64,000 nt of DNA from Aquiflexum sp041751335 (GTDB lineage Bacteria; Bacteroidota; Bacteroidia; Cytophagales; Cyclobacteriaceae): contig NZ_JBGSXS010000272.1 in assembly GCF_041751335.1 (NCBI RefSeq), forward strand, positions 1 through 64,000, written 5' to 3'. The notes beneath the pieces are model-generated. The model searched no databases. It was not told where the DNA came from and saw nothing but the letters and a program-made list of their open reading frames with translations. Shown in pieces: positions 49,489-57,215 of the stretch (within the stretch, counting starts at the first letter, position 1; every line of letters starts with the position of its first letter). Both the position numbers and the translations under genes were made by a program.

Positions 49489-49520
49489 ATCCTTGCTGGT
49501 TAGGGGTTTAAAGAAAGAAT

Positions 49521-49544
49521 ACCAAGCTTTTTTTTGAGCTTGGT
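49521..49544. terminator. Hairpin terminator after the usp-SUI1 unit
   Basis: ACCAAGCT pairs with AGCTTGGT (49521-49528 and 49537-49544) around a T-rich loop. On the minus strand it lies about 55 bases after the SUI1 stop and is followed by ATTCTTTCTTT. Confidence 0.55.
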
Positions 49545-49597
49545 GTTTTGATGATTGATTAAAGTAGGAAATAAAGAAAAGCGGGAATTATTAGATT

Positions 49598-49954
49598 TTA
49601 GCCTCCGGATTTTTTTGCTTTATATCCTTCCTGAAGTAGGATCTGCAAAACTTTATCCCGATGGTCTCCTTGAATAAGTATTTCTCCTTCTTTTGCACTC
49701 CCTCCAACACCACATTTACTTTTTAGAAGTTTCCCAAGTTCTTTGAGGTCATCTTCCTTACCAACAAAGCCATCAACCAAGGTTACTTGTTTGCCACCCC
49801 TTGATTTTTTATCCAACATAACTTTTAAGTTTTGCTGTTGAACCGGAAGGGTGTTTGCTTCGGAATTAGCCCCAAAATCATAATTAAAATCACCACGAGT
49901 TGAATACACAACCCCATCCCTTTTCTTCCAATCGTTATTCTTGTTTTTTGACAT
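49598..49954 (-). CDS. SUI1/YciH-type translation initiation factor
   Basis: 118 residues from ATG 49954, which overlaps the upstream stop (TAATG); an earlier in-frame Met lies within the Usp gene. The N-terminal half is an extended linker (MSKNKNNDWKKRDGVVYS). The C-terminal eIF1-like domain has KQVTLVDGFVG, LKSKCGVGGSAKEGEILIQG and ILLQEGYKAKKSGG. Bacterial YciH proteins bind the 30S subunit and affect initiation fidelity. Coupling with a universal stress protein suggests use in stress or growth arrest. Confidence 0.9.
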   Translation of the reverse strand: MSKNKNNDWKKRDGVVYSTRGDFNYDFGANSEANTLPVQQQNLKVMLDKKSRGGKQVTLVDGFVGKEDDLKELGKLLKSKCGVGGSAKEGEILIQGDHRDKVLQILLQEGYKAKKSGG

Positions 49955-50805
49955 TATTTTTTTGCTTTCATGGTCCATACAGGCCTTTTGGCGGCATTGA
50001 CCACGTCCTCAGCAATACTACCGCTCAAAAGATGCAAAAAGCCTGTTCTGCCATGAGTTGCCATGGCGATCATATCAGCATTGATGTCTTCTGCATATTC
50101 CAAAATCCCATCTTCTTCCGATGAACTATTGTACACCTCCATTGAAGCAGCATCGATTTCAAAATCATCAACAAAGGATTGTATTTTCTGAATGGATGTT
50201 CTGGTGTTTTCAAAAATGCTTGGGGTATTGATCTTCACCAAATGAAGTTCAGCATTAATGGTGCTGATGGTAGTTTTGAGTCTGTTGATGACATCACTAG
50301 GAACTTCATTGAAATCACTGGCAAAAACCACTTTATGGATATCATTGGGAGATATCTTACTTTTGATGGTCAGTACCGGACAGGTTGCGTTTCTCACGAC
50401 CTTTTCAGTGTTACTACCGATTAAAACCTCTTCCAGTCCTGAAGATCCTTTGCTTCCCATGATGACGATATCTGCTTTTGCATCTACTATTTCCTTTGAA
50501 ATTCCAGCAAAAGGATTCCCAAACACCAATTTAGTCTCAAAAGAAAAACCTTGATTTTTATATTTGGCCTCAAATTCAGCCATTTGATTTTTTCTTTTCT
50601 CAACCAATTCAATCATGAAAATTTGGTTGGATTCATTGCTGAAGGCTCCGGCCTCTCCCATACTGCTAAAACTCTGTGGTGTAGGGAGTTCTATTACATG
50701 GAAAAGCTTTAAGAGATTTTTGGTCCTTTTTGCCATTTCACTGGCAAATTCAAATGCATAATCCGCTTCTTTGGAAAAATCATAGGGTACGAGAATTGTT
50801 TTCAT
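49954..50805 (-). CDS. Tandem universal stress protein (UspA)
   Basis: 283 residues with two UspA domains. The ATP-binding G-2x-G-9x-G-S/T pattern appears in both: GSKGSSGLEEVLIGSNTEKV and THGRTGFLHLLSGSIAEDV. N-terminal VPYDFSKEADYAFEF is the usual first strand and helix. The gene is coupled to the SUI1/YciH gene. Tandem Usp proteins of Bacteroidota respond to starvation and redox stress; specific ligands are unknown. Confidence 0.93.
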   Translation of the reverse strand: MKTILVPYDFSKEADYAFEFASEMAKRTKNLLKLFHVIELPTPQSFSSMGEAGAFSNESNQIFMIELVEKRKNQMAEFEAKYKNQGFSFETKLVFGNPFAGISKEIVDAKADIVIMGSKGSSGLEEVLIGSNTEKVVRNATCPVLTIKSKISPNDIHKVVFASDFNEVPSDVINRLKTTISTINAELHLVKINTPSIFENTRTSIQKIQSFVDDFEIDAASMEVYNSSSEEDGILEYAEDINADMIAMATHGRTGFLHLLSGSIAEDVVNAAKRPVWTMKAKK

Positions 50806-50876
50806 GTCTAAGGGTGTTTATTGATTCAGGAAAATACAAAAAATACATCAATCACATCTAAAGCTTTCCAATTTTA

Positions 50877-51788
50877 TCAGAAAAATATTAATCCAGCCCC
50901 AAAAGCCAATACCCAAAGTAATGTCGAAACCGCCATTTTTTTCAAATAAGGATCCAATTCTTTTGAACTTGTTTTTGTACTAACTGCTTTGCCCACATTC
51001 AACATAAATGGAAGTACGATTAAGGCCAGCAGGCTCCACCAACTTTGATCCAGAAAAGCAAAAAACAATAAAAATAAGTTTCCTCCAATGATTAGTACCC
51101 AGTTATAAAGTATAGCATTTTCTCTTCCGATTCTTACCGGGATTGATTTCTTACCGGCGTTGGTGTCAGAAGTAATGTCTCTGATATTATTAATGTTCAA
51201 TACGGTGGTGCTGAATAATCCCAAAGAGATAGCAGGAAATAATATTTTTGAATCAAAAGAAAGTCCATGAAGGAAGAAAGTGCCAGAAACTCCCAATAAT
51301 CCAAAAAAAACAAATACAGAAATATCGCCCAATCCTGCATAACCGTAAGGTTTTTTTCCTGATGTATAGGTAATGGCCGCTACTATCGCAGCGATTCCAA
51401 GAGTTAAAAACAGAATGAATAGTTTTAAGTCCGGAAGGGAGATGTAAAGTAAGATCAAACCTGAGATAAGGGAAAAAGCTGTAAAAAGAAAGATTGCTTT
51501 TTTCATCTCAGAAAGACTGAGGATTCCGGACTGCACAGCCCTTATAGGCCCTTCTCTATCTTTACTGTCAGCACCATGCACGCTGTCACCGTAATCATTG
51601 GCAAGGTTTGAAAGGATTTGTAGGAATATAGTGGTCAATGAAGCAAAGATGAATACTTCCAACCGAAAGACCTGATAGTGGGCAGCAAGGAATGAACCTG
51701 CCAAAATACTTGATAAAGCCAAAGGAAGGGTTCTCAATCTGATGGCATGTAGCCATGCCTCTTTTTTGCTGGATAAGGTAATCTCCAC
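50877..51788 (-). CDS. menA: 1,4-dihydroxy-2-naphthoate polyprenyltransferase MenA
   Basis: 303 residues with nine hydrophobic helices of the UbiA superfamily. The first Asp-rich motif is NLANDYGDSVHGAD and the second is NNIRDITSDTNAGKKSIPVRIG. It attaches the isoprenoid chain to DHNA in menaquinone synthesis, which supplies the quinone for the nos and oxidase systems in this window. It precedes the next genes on the minus strand only by position and is not coupled with them. Confidence 0.94.
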   Translation of the reverse strand: MEITLSSKKEAWLHAIRLRTLPLALSSILAGSFLAAHYQVFRLEVFIFASLTTIFLQILSNLANDYGDSVHGADSKDREGPIRAVQSGILSLSEMKKAIFLFTAFSLISGLILLYISLPDLKLFILFLTLGIAAIVAAITYTSGKKPYGYAGLGDISVFVFFGLLGVSGTFFLHGLSFDSKILFPAISLGLFSTTVLNINNIRDITSDTNAGKKSIPVRIGRENAILYNWVLIIGGNLFLLFFAFLDQSWWSLLALIVLPFMLNVGKAVSTKTSSKELDPYLKKMAVSTLLWVLAFGAGLIFF

Positions 51789-51812
51789 GGTTTGTTTTTT
51801 GGCAATGATAAT

Positions 51813-51845
51813 AAAAAGACCTGTCTCCTAAAAGGAAACAGGTCT
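51813..51845 (-). terminator. Terminator of the glutathione peroxidase gene
   Basis: AGACCTGTTTCCT pairs with AGGAGACAGGTCT on the minus strand (one mismatch) and is followed by TTTTTATT. It begins 20 bases after the peroxidase stop, so it is a clear rho-independent terminator for that gene and also separates it from menA. Confidence 0.85.
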
Positions 51846-51864
51846 AATTGGGACAAACAACTTT

Positions 51865-52452
51865 TCAAGCTTGAATTAATTTTATAATCTCGTCGTCCAT
51901 TGGTTTGACTGATGATGGGAAAAACTTCACCAATTCTCCTTCCTCATTGATAAAATACTTACAAAAGTTCCATGATGGTTCTTTATCATTCCAACCGTTC
52001 ATGTTTTTATCGGAAAGCCATCTGTATAAAGGATCTTTGTCTACACCTTTTACAGAAACTTTGTCCATCATTTGAAAGGTAACTCCAAAATTTTCAGAAC
52101 AAAACTGCTTGATTTCTTCATTGGTGCCTGGTTCCTGACCGCCAAAATTATTGGCAGGAAAGCCGATAATGGTCACTTGGTCCCCATGTGCTTCATGAAG
52201 CTTTTGCAAATCAGCATATTGTGGGGTATAACCACATTTGGAAGCGACATTAACCAATAATAATTTTTGACCTTTGAACTTGGAGAAGTCAACCAATTCT
52301 CCGTTGATGTCTTTCATTTTGAAATCATATACTGATTTTTCCATAAGTAATTGATCCAATGATGTGATTTGACTGTTGTCAGATTTTTCTTTTTGAATGG
52401 TGGAGGTGCATGCAAATGCGATGATGGCGATTAGGAATAGGATTTTTTTCAT
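51865..52452 (-). CDS. Glutathione-peroxidase-family lipoprotein
   Basis: 195 residues with a lipoprotein signal (LFLIAIIAFACTSTIQK) and a GPx domain: the peroxidatic Cys in VASKCGYTPQY, the Gln in NNFGGQEPGTNEEI, and the WNFCKYF motif that provides Trp and Asn. Bacterial GPx of this kind use thioredoxin rather than glutathione. Located outside the cytoplasm, it would reduce lipid or organic peroxides near the membrane. It starts 3 bases after the argS stop, so the pair may be one transcript. Confidence 0.92.
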   Translation of the reverse strand: MKKILFLIAIIAFACTSTIQKEKSDNSQITSLDQLLMEKSVYDFKMKDINGELVDFSKFKGQKLLLVNVASKCGYTPQYADLQKLHEAHGDQVTIIGFPANNFGGQEPGTNEEIKQFCSENFGVTFQMMDKVSVKGVDKDPLYRWLSDKNMNGWNDKEPSWNFCKYFINEEGELVKFFPSSVKPMDDEIIKLIQA

Positions 52453-52454
52453 AA

Positions 52455-54245
52455 TTACATTCTTTCTGGGACATTTATTCCTAATAACATCATGCCTGCT
52501 TTGATTGTTTTGGCAGTCATGGCTGAAAGTGCAATTCTAAAGGATTGGACTTTAGGATTCGATTCATTAAAGATAGACAATTCGGCATAGAACCTGTTAT
52601 ATTCTTTTGCGATATCAAAGAGATATTGAGCTACTTGAGAAGGGGAAAATTCTTCTCCTGCCTGTCTGATTTTTTTCTCGAAGTCATTCAATACCACGAT
52701 CAGGTCTCTTTCTGCATCTTCAAGTTTTTCTAATCCCTCAAATCCCTGATTTAAATAATCCACTCCTATCTGATCTGCTTTTCTCAATATAGACGATATT
52801 CTTGCATGGGAATATTGGATAAACGGTCCTGTGTTTCCCTGAAATTCTATGGATTCCTGGGGATTGAACAACATTCTTTTTTTAGGGTCCACCTTGAGGA
52901 GGAAATATTTCAAAGCTCCCATTCCCAGTGTTTCGTACAATTCTGCGGCTTCATCTTCAGAGAATCCATCTATTTTGCCCAATTCTTTGGTGTGGGATTC
53001 TGCAGTGGCAACCATCTCGTTCATTAGGTCATCCGCATCCACTACGGTACCTTCCCTCGATTTCATTTTTCCTGACGGAAGATCCACCATGCCATAAGAA
53101 AGATGGTACAGTCCGTCGCCATAAGATCTTCCAAGCTTCCGCATGATTTTGAAAAGGACATCAAAATGATAATCCTGTTCATTGCCTACGACATATACGG
53201 ATTTGTCAAATTTGAAATCCCGGTATTTGAGTTCGCAGGTTCCCATGTCTTGGGTGATATACACTGAGGTGCCATCCGCCCTTAGAACCAGTTTTTCATC
53301 AAGTCCTTCTTCACTAAGGTCAACCCAAACAGATCCGTTTTCTTTTTTGAAGAATACCCCTTTCCGAAGTCCCTCTTCCACTATGTCTTTTCCCAATAAA
53401 TAGGTGTCTGATTCATAATAAAACTGATCGAAATCAACGCCCATTTTTTTGTATGTAGCTTCGAATCCCTCATACACCCAATTGTTCATGGTTTTCCAAA
53501 GGTCAACAACTTGTCTATCCCCAGCTTCCCAGAGTCTCAACATTTCCTGGGCTTCAATTATCAACGATGCCGTTTTCTTTGCTTCTTCCTCTGTCGAACC
53601 GCCTTTAATCAAGTCAGCGATTTGTTTTTTATACTCTTTGTCAAAAATAACATAGTATTTCCCAGCCAAATGATCTCCTTTCAAACCGCTTGAATCAGGA
53701 GTTTCACCATCTCCATAGTGTTGGTATGCAACCATGGATTTACAAATATGGATACCACGGTCATTCACGAGATTGGCTTTGATGACTTCGTATCCATTTG
53801 CTTTAAGGATTTCCGCTACCGAATATCCCAAAAAGTTGTTTCTGAGATGTCCAAGATGAAGGGGCTTGTTGGTGTTGGGGGAACTGTATTCCACCATTAC
53901 TTTTTGCCCGTTTTTTGGAAGTCTTCCCAAATGTGGATTTTTGGATAATTGTGTAAAAATATCCAGCCATGAAGTTTCTTTGACCGAAATGTTAAGAAAA
54001 CCTTTGACGACATTAAAACCCTTGACCACATCAGCATACGCAGTCAGGTATTCACCGATTTTGGTACCGCTGACTTCAGGGTTAAGTTTAGTGACTTTTA
54101 AAAAGGGGAAAACCACAAATGTAAATGTCCCTTCAAATTCCTTATTGGTTGGTTGAAGGGATATTTGATCATCTCTTAATTGATGGTCAAATAGCTCCTT
54201 GAAAGCTTGTTGGATTGTAGTAGATATTTTTTGTTCTAAATTCAT
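52455..54245 (-). CDS. argS: Arginyl-tRNA synthetase
   Basis: 596 residues from ATG 54245 (MNLEQKISTTIQQ); a longer frame starts at 54284 but its extra codons come from a 7-base-period tract, not from a family-like extension. HIGH-type motif SPNTNKPLHLGHLRNN and a KMSKS-like GKMKSREGTVVD are present, with the arginine-tRNA anticodon-binding helices and the DALR C-terminus (IALSAMTAKTIKAGMMLLGI). It charges tRNA-Arg in the cytoplasm. Confidence 0.96.
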   Translation of the reverse strand: MNLEQKISTTIQQAFKELFDHQLRDDQISLQPTNKEFEGTFTFVVFPFLKVTKLNPEVSGTKIGEYLTAYADVVKGFNVVKGFLNISVKETSWLDIFTQLSKNPHLGRLPKNGQKVMVEYSSPNTNKPLHLGHLRNNFLGYSVAEILKANGYEVIKANLVNDRGIHICKSMVAYQHYGDGETPDSSGLKGDHLAGKYYVIFDKEYKKQIADLIKGGSTEEEAKKTASLIIEAQEMLRLWEAGDRQVVDLWKTMNNWVYEGFEATYKKMGVDFDQFYYESDTYLLGKDIVEEGLRKGVFFKKENGSVWVDLSEEGLDEKLVLRADGTSVYITQDMGTCELKYRDFKFDKSVYVVGNEQDYHFDVLFKIMRKLGRSYGDGLYHLSYGMVDLPSGKMKSREGTVVDADDLMNEMVATAESHTKELGKIDGFSEDEAAELYETLGMGALKYFLLKVDPKKRMLFNPQESIEFQGNTGPFIQYSHARISSILRKADQIGVDYLNQGFEGLEKLEDAERDLIVVLNDFEKKIRQAGEEFSPSQVAQYLFDIAKEYNRFYAELSIFNESNPKVQSFRIALSAMTAKTIKAGMMLLGINVPERM

Positions 54246-54249
54246 GTAA

Positions 54250-54284
54250 TAGATATGAGATATTAGATGTGAGACATGAGACAC
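54250..54284. repeat. Heptanucleotide-phased tract 8
   Basis: GATATGA, GATATTA, GATGTGA and GACATGA follow at 7-base steps immediately upstream of the argS start codon. It would be part of the argS leader if the promoter lies further upstream. Confidence 0.6.
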
Positions 54285-54394
54285 TTCCGTGGTTGGGGAG
54301 ACTTTTAGGGGAAGTCCAAACTATGATGGGATTTAGAAAATTGCTCTACCTTAAGCCCTTCATATCGCTAATGTCATTATTTAAAATTTTCACC

Positions 54395-55345
54395 TCAGAA
54401 ATTGTCCACCAATGATTTTGTGGTGGCTTCAAGGATGTCAAAGGCATTTTCTGCCATCAGATTTTCGCTATCCAAGGTAGGGTTAACTTCCACGATTTCC
54501 CAACAGCAGACTCTTTTGTCTTTGATCAGTTCCTCATTAAGCTTTAAAGCTTCTTCAACTGTCAATCCATCAGGAACTGGAGTCCCCGTACCGACCGAAA
54601 TGGAAGAATCCAAACTATCCACATCAAAAGAGATATATATTTGATCACAGTTTTTAAGGATGTCCAATGTTTCTAAGGCGATGGTTTTAATCCCTTTGGA
54701 TCTCACATCGGCAACAGGGAAGTTTTTGATGTTGTATTTTTTGATAATATGGTTTTCAGGTTCTTCTGTATCCCTTACTGATATGAATACGATATCTTCA
54801 GGCTTTAACTTGGGGAATTCTCCTCCTATTTTCTTTATTTTTTCCCAAAACTGAACTGTATCCTCAGAAGGTTCATTTACCTGACATTCCTTGTTGTCGA
54901 TCTGAAGGCACATCGCTAATGGCATTCCGTGCATGTTTCCTGATGGGGTGGTGTAAGGAGTATGAAGATCAGCATGTGCATCGATCCAAATAACACCAAG
55001 ACGCTTATCAGGATGGGCTGCTTTGATTCCCATGATTGTACCTGCTGCTGTGGAATGGTCTCCTGCCAGGACAATGGGAAATCTTTTATCCAACCTTAGC
55101 GATTCAATGCTGCTGTACACATTTTTCAGTACATGGTAAACCCCGTCGATATATTTGGCATTGGGGAATTTATTGGCCCTAAAAAGGAAATTGTTGGCAT
55201 CCTGAACATGGACAGGTTCAAATTGACTGAAAAAGTCAGAAGTCTTGTCAAGACTTGCAATTTTCAGGGCATCAATACCCAAACTTGCCCCTCTAGTGCC
55301 TGCTGCGATTTCAGACCGGACTTCTACTAGCTTAATATCTCTCAT
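54395..55345 (-). CDS. Arginase/agmatinase-family ureohydrolase
   Basis: 316 residues from ATG 55345 (MRDIKLVEVRSE); a longer frame exists but reads through a repeat tract and was rejected. The binuclear manganese ligands are visible in GDHSTAAGTI, DAHADLHTPYTTPSGNMHG and SFDVDSLD. It probably hydrolyses arginine to ornithine and urea; agmatinase cannot be excluded from the sequence alone. It lies upstream of argS on the same strand. Confidence 0.9.
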   Translation of the reverse strand: MRDIKLVEVRSEIAAGTRGASLGIDALKIASLDKTSDFFSQFEPVHVQDANNFLFRANKFPNAKYIDGVYHVLKNVYSSIESLRLDKRFPIVLAGDHSTAAGTIMGIKAAHPDKRLGVIWIDAHADLHTPYTTPSGNMHGMPLAMCLQIDNKECQVNEPSEDTVQFWEKIKKIGGEFPKLKPEDIVFISVRDTEEPENHIIKKYNIKNFPVADVRSKGIKTIALETLDILKNCDQIYISFDVDSLDSSISVGTGTPVPDGLTVEEALKLNEELIKDKRVCCWEIVEVNPTLDSENLMAENAFDILEATTKSLVDNF

Positions 55346-56067
55346 AAAATTATATAGATAGGGTTTATTGTATTTTGCTTTTTGGTGCCGCAAAAGTAAG
55401 GATTTGGAAGGGGAGAACCAAGGGTTATGAAGGATGAAGGATGAGGGAGGAAGGATGAGATTGAGAACCAAGAAGCAAGAACCAAGAAGCGAGAACCGAG
55501 ATGCGAGAACCGAGATGCGAGAAGCGAGAGGCGAGATGTGAGAGGCGAGATGTGAGAAGCGAGATGTGAGAAGCGAGATGTGAGAAGCGAGAGCCAAGAA
55601 ATAAGAGCCAAGAACAAGTAGCGAGAGCGAGGTAGGGTTGGCCCGTCATTCAGAACGGAGCAAAACTGGTCTAGATTTTTTTAAAGAGTCTTGTGCGAAG
55701 TGATGAATCTCAAAAAAGTTGAATTTCGAATATTGAACATCGAATAATGAATGATGAAAAAGGGGTTTAGCGCCCAAATGCTAAAGTTTCAATGATTATT
55801 GGGGAAAGAAGAGTCAAGAAGTTTAGAATTATCCAATATCATAAGTATTTGTGGAGATACTCACAATGGGAGTGGAAAAGGGTTATTCAGTAATAATAAG
55901 GTGAGTGGACACACACACACAATGGCAACATCTTACATCCAAACAACCATAAAAATCTTTTTCAACCATTGAAAAGAAAGTCTTTTTGGTTTGGGAATAA
56001 TCTTGGTAAGTTTGGTTGTATTTTTATTTGATCGTAAGACAAACCACCGGGTTGAAATAATTTAGTA
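55346..56067. other. Intergenic region with the largest heptad tract
   Basis: 722 bases between divergent genes, without a recognisable gene. It holds tract 9 and otherwise AT-rich DNA. A short CA dinucleotide run (ACACACACAC) occurs near 55911-55920. Confidence 0.5.
55428..55626. repeat. Heptanucleotide-phased tract 9
   Basis: About 190 bases of blocks such as GAACCGA, GATGCGA, GAAGCGA, GAGGCGA and GATGTGA at a near-constant 7-base step, becoming GAGCCAA and GAACAAG at the end. Because 7 is not a multiple of 3 and the minus strand lacks stops, all three minus-strand frames read the same Ser-His-Leu-Ala-rich peptide. It lies upstream of the arginase gene. Confidence 0.8.
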
Positions 56068-57213
56068 ATGCTTGAGTCCAAATTACCACAAATAGGCACC
56101 ACCATATTCACAGTGATGTCCAAAATGGCGGCCGACCACGGTGCCATCAATCTTTCCCAGGGTTTTCCCGGTTTTGACTGTTATCCATTTCTGAAAGATC
56201 TGGTCAGTGAGTACATGGACACTGGGCACAATCAATATGCCCCGATGAGTGGGGTGGAAGATTTAAAAAACCGGTTGGTAGAAAAAACCAATATCGTACA
56301 TGGAATCCAATTAAATGCGGAAGAGGAAATAACTGTAGTTTCGGGAGCTACTGAAGCACTTTATGCGGCGGTGACTGCTGTAGTCAGAAATGGAGATGAA
56401 GTAATTCTTTTGGAACCTGCTTATGACAGTTATGCCCCTGCTGTGGTGTTGAATGGGGGTGTTCCGGTATATGTCTCTCTAAATTTACCGGATTTTTCAG
56501 TTGACTGGGAAAAGGTAAAAGCTGCCATTACCGACAAAACAAGGCTGATTATGGTCAATACGCCACATAACCCCTGTGGCTATGTCTGGACACAGGAAGA
56601 TCTGAATACTTTGGCAGACCTGATCAAAGACAGGGAAATTTACGTGGTCAGTGATGAGGTGTATGAGCATATCACCTTTGACGGGAAAAAACATCTTTCA
56701 TTAATGACGCACCCATTGCTCAGGGAAAGGACTTTTGTGTGCTGTTCTTTTGGTAAGACATTTCATATCACAGGTTGGAAATTGGGGTATTGTCTTGCTC
56801 CAAAAGATTTGACTACCGAATTCAGAAAAATCCATCAGTTTCTAACTTTTAGTAGCTGTACCCCAATGCAGTATGCTTTGGCAGAATATATGGCTGAGCC
56901 CTCCCGATATATTTATCTGAATGATTTTTATCAAAAAAAGAGGGACTTTTTTTGTAAGGGGCTAAAAAATACACCATTTAAATTCACACCGGCACAAGGC
57001 AGTTTTTTTCAGTTGGTTTCTTACGGACATCTATCAAATGAATCTGATTATGACCTTGCAATCAGAATGACCAAAGAAATTGGTGTGGCGAGTATTCCTG
57101 TATCGGTTTTTTATCATGATCAAAAAGACCACAAATTGCTCAGGTTCTGTTTTGCAAAAAGTGAAGAGGTACTCCTACAGGCCCTTGAATTGTTAAGCAG
57201 ACCTATATTCTGA
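56068..57213 (+). CDS. Methionine-type (YbdL-like) aminotransferase
   Basis: 381-residue class I/II PLP aminotransferase. N-terminal INLSQGFPGFDC, NTPHNPCG, DEVYEH and the PLP-lysine in CSFGKTFHITGWKLGY are present, plus a C-terminal RFCFAK with the substrate-carboxylate Arg. The IGTTIFTVMSKMAADHGAIN start matches the methionine/glutamine transaminase group (YbdL-like), which transaminates 2-oxo-4-methylthiobutyrate in methionine salvage. The final assignment within the class is inference. Confidence 0.9.
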   Translation: MLESKLPQIGTTIFTVMSKMAADHGAINLSQGFPGFDCYPFLKDLVSEYMDTGHNQYAPMSGVEDLKNRLVEKTNIVHGIQLNAEEEITVVSGATEALYAAVTAVVRNGDEVILLEPAYDSYAPAVVLNGGVPVYVSLNLPDFSVDWEKVKAAITDKTRLIMVNTPHNPCGYVWTQEDLNTLADLIKDREIYVVSDEVYEHITFDGKKHLSLMTHPLLRERTFVCCSFGKTFHITGWKLGYCLAPKDLTTEFRKIHQFLTFSSCTPMQYALAEYMAEPSRYIYLNDFYQKKRDFFCKGLKNTPFKFTPAQGSFFQLVSYGHLSNESDYDLAIRMTKEIGVASIPVSVFYHDQKDHKLLRFCFAKSEEVLLQALELLSRPIF

Positions 57214-57215
57214 TT

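Noticed and set aside
54246..54284. 13-codon extension of ArgS
   Set aside because: It is encoded by a heptad tract (SHVSHLISH). ATG 54245 gives the usual ArgS start.
55346..55597. N-terminal extension of arginase (84 codons)
   Set aside because: The codons come from the heptad tract and unrelated intergenic DNA and give a low-complexity Ser/His/Leu peptide. The family start is at 55345.
55428..55626. CRISPR array
   Set aside because: There are no repeats of 25-40 bases separated by unique spacers; the period is 7 bases throughout.
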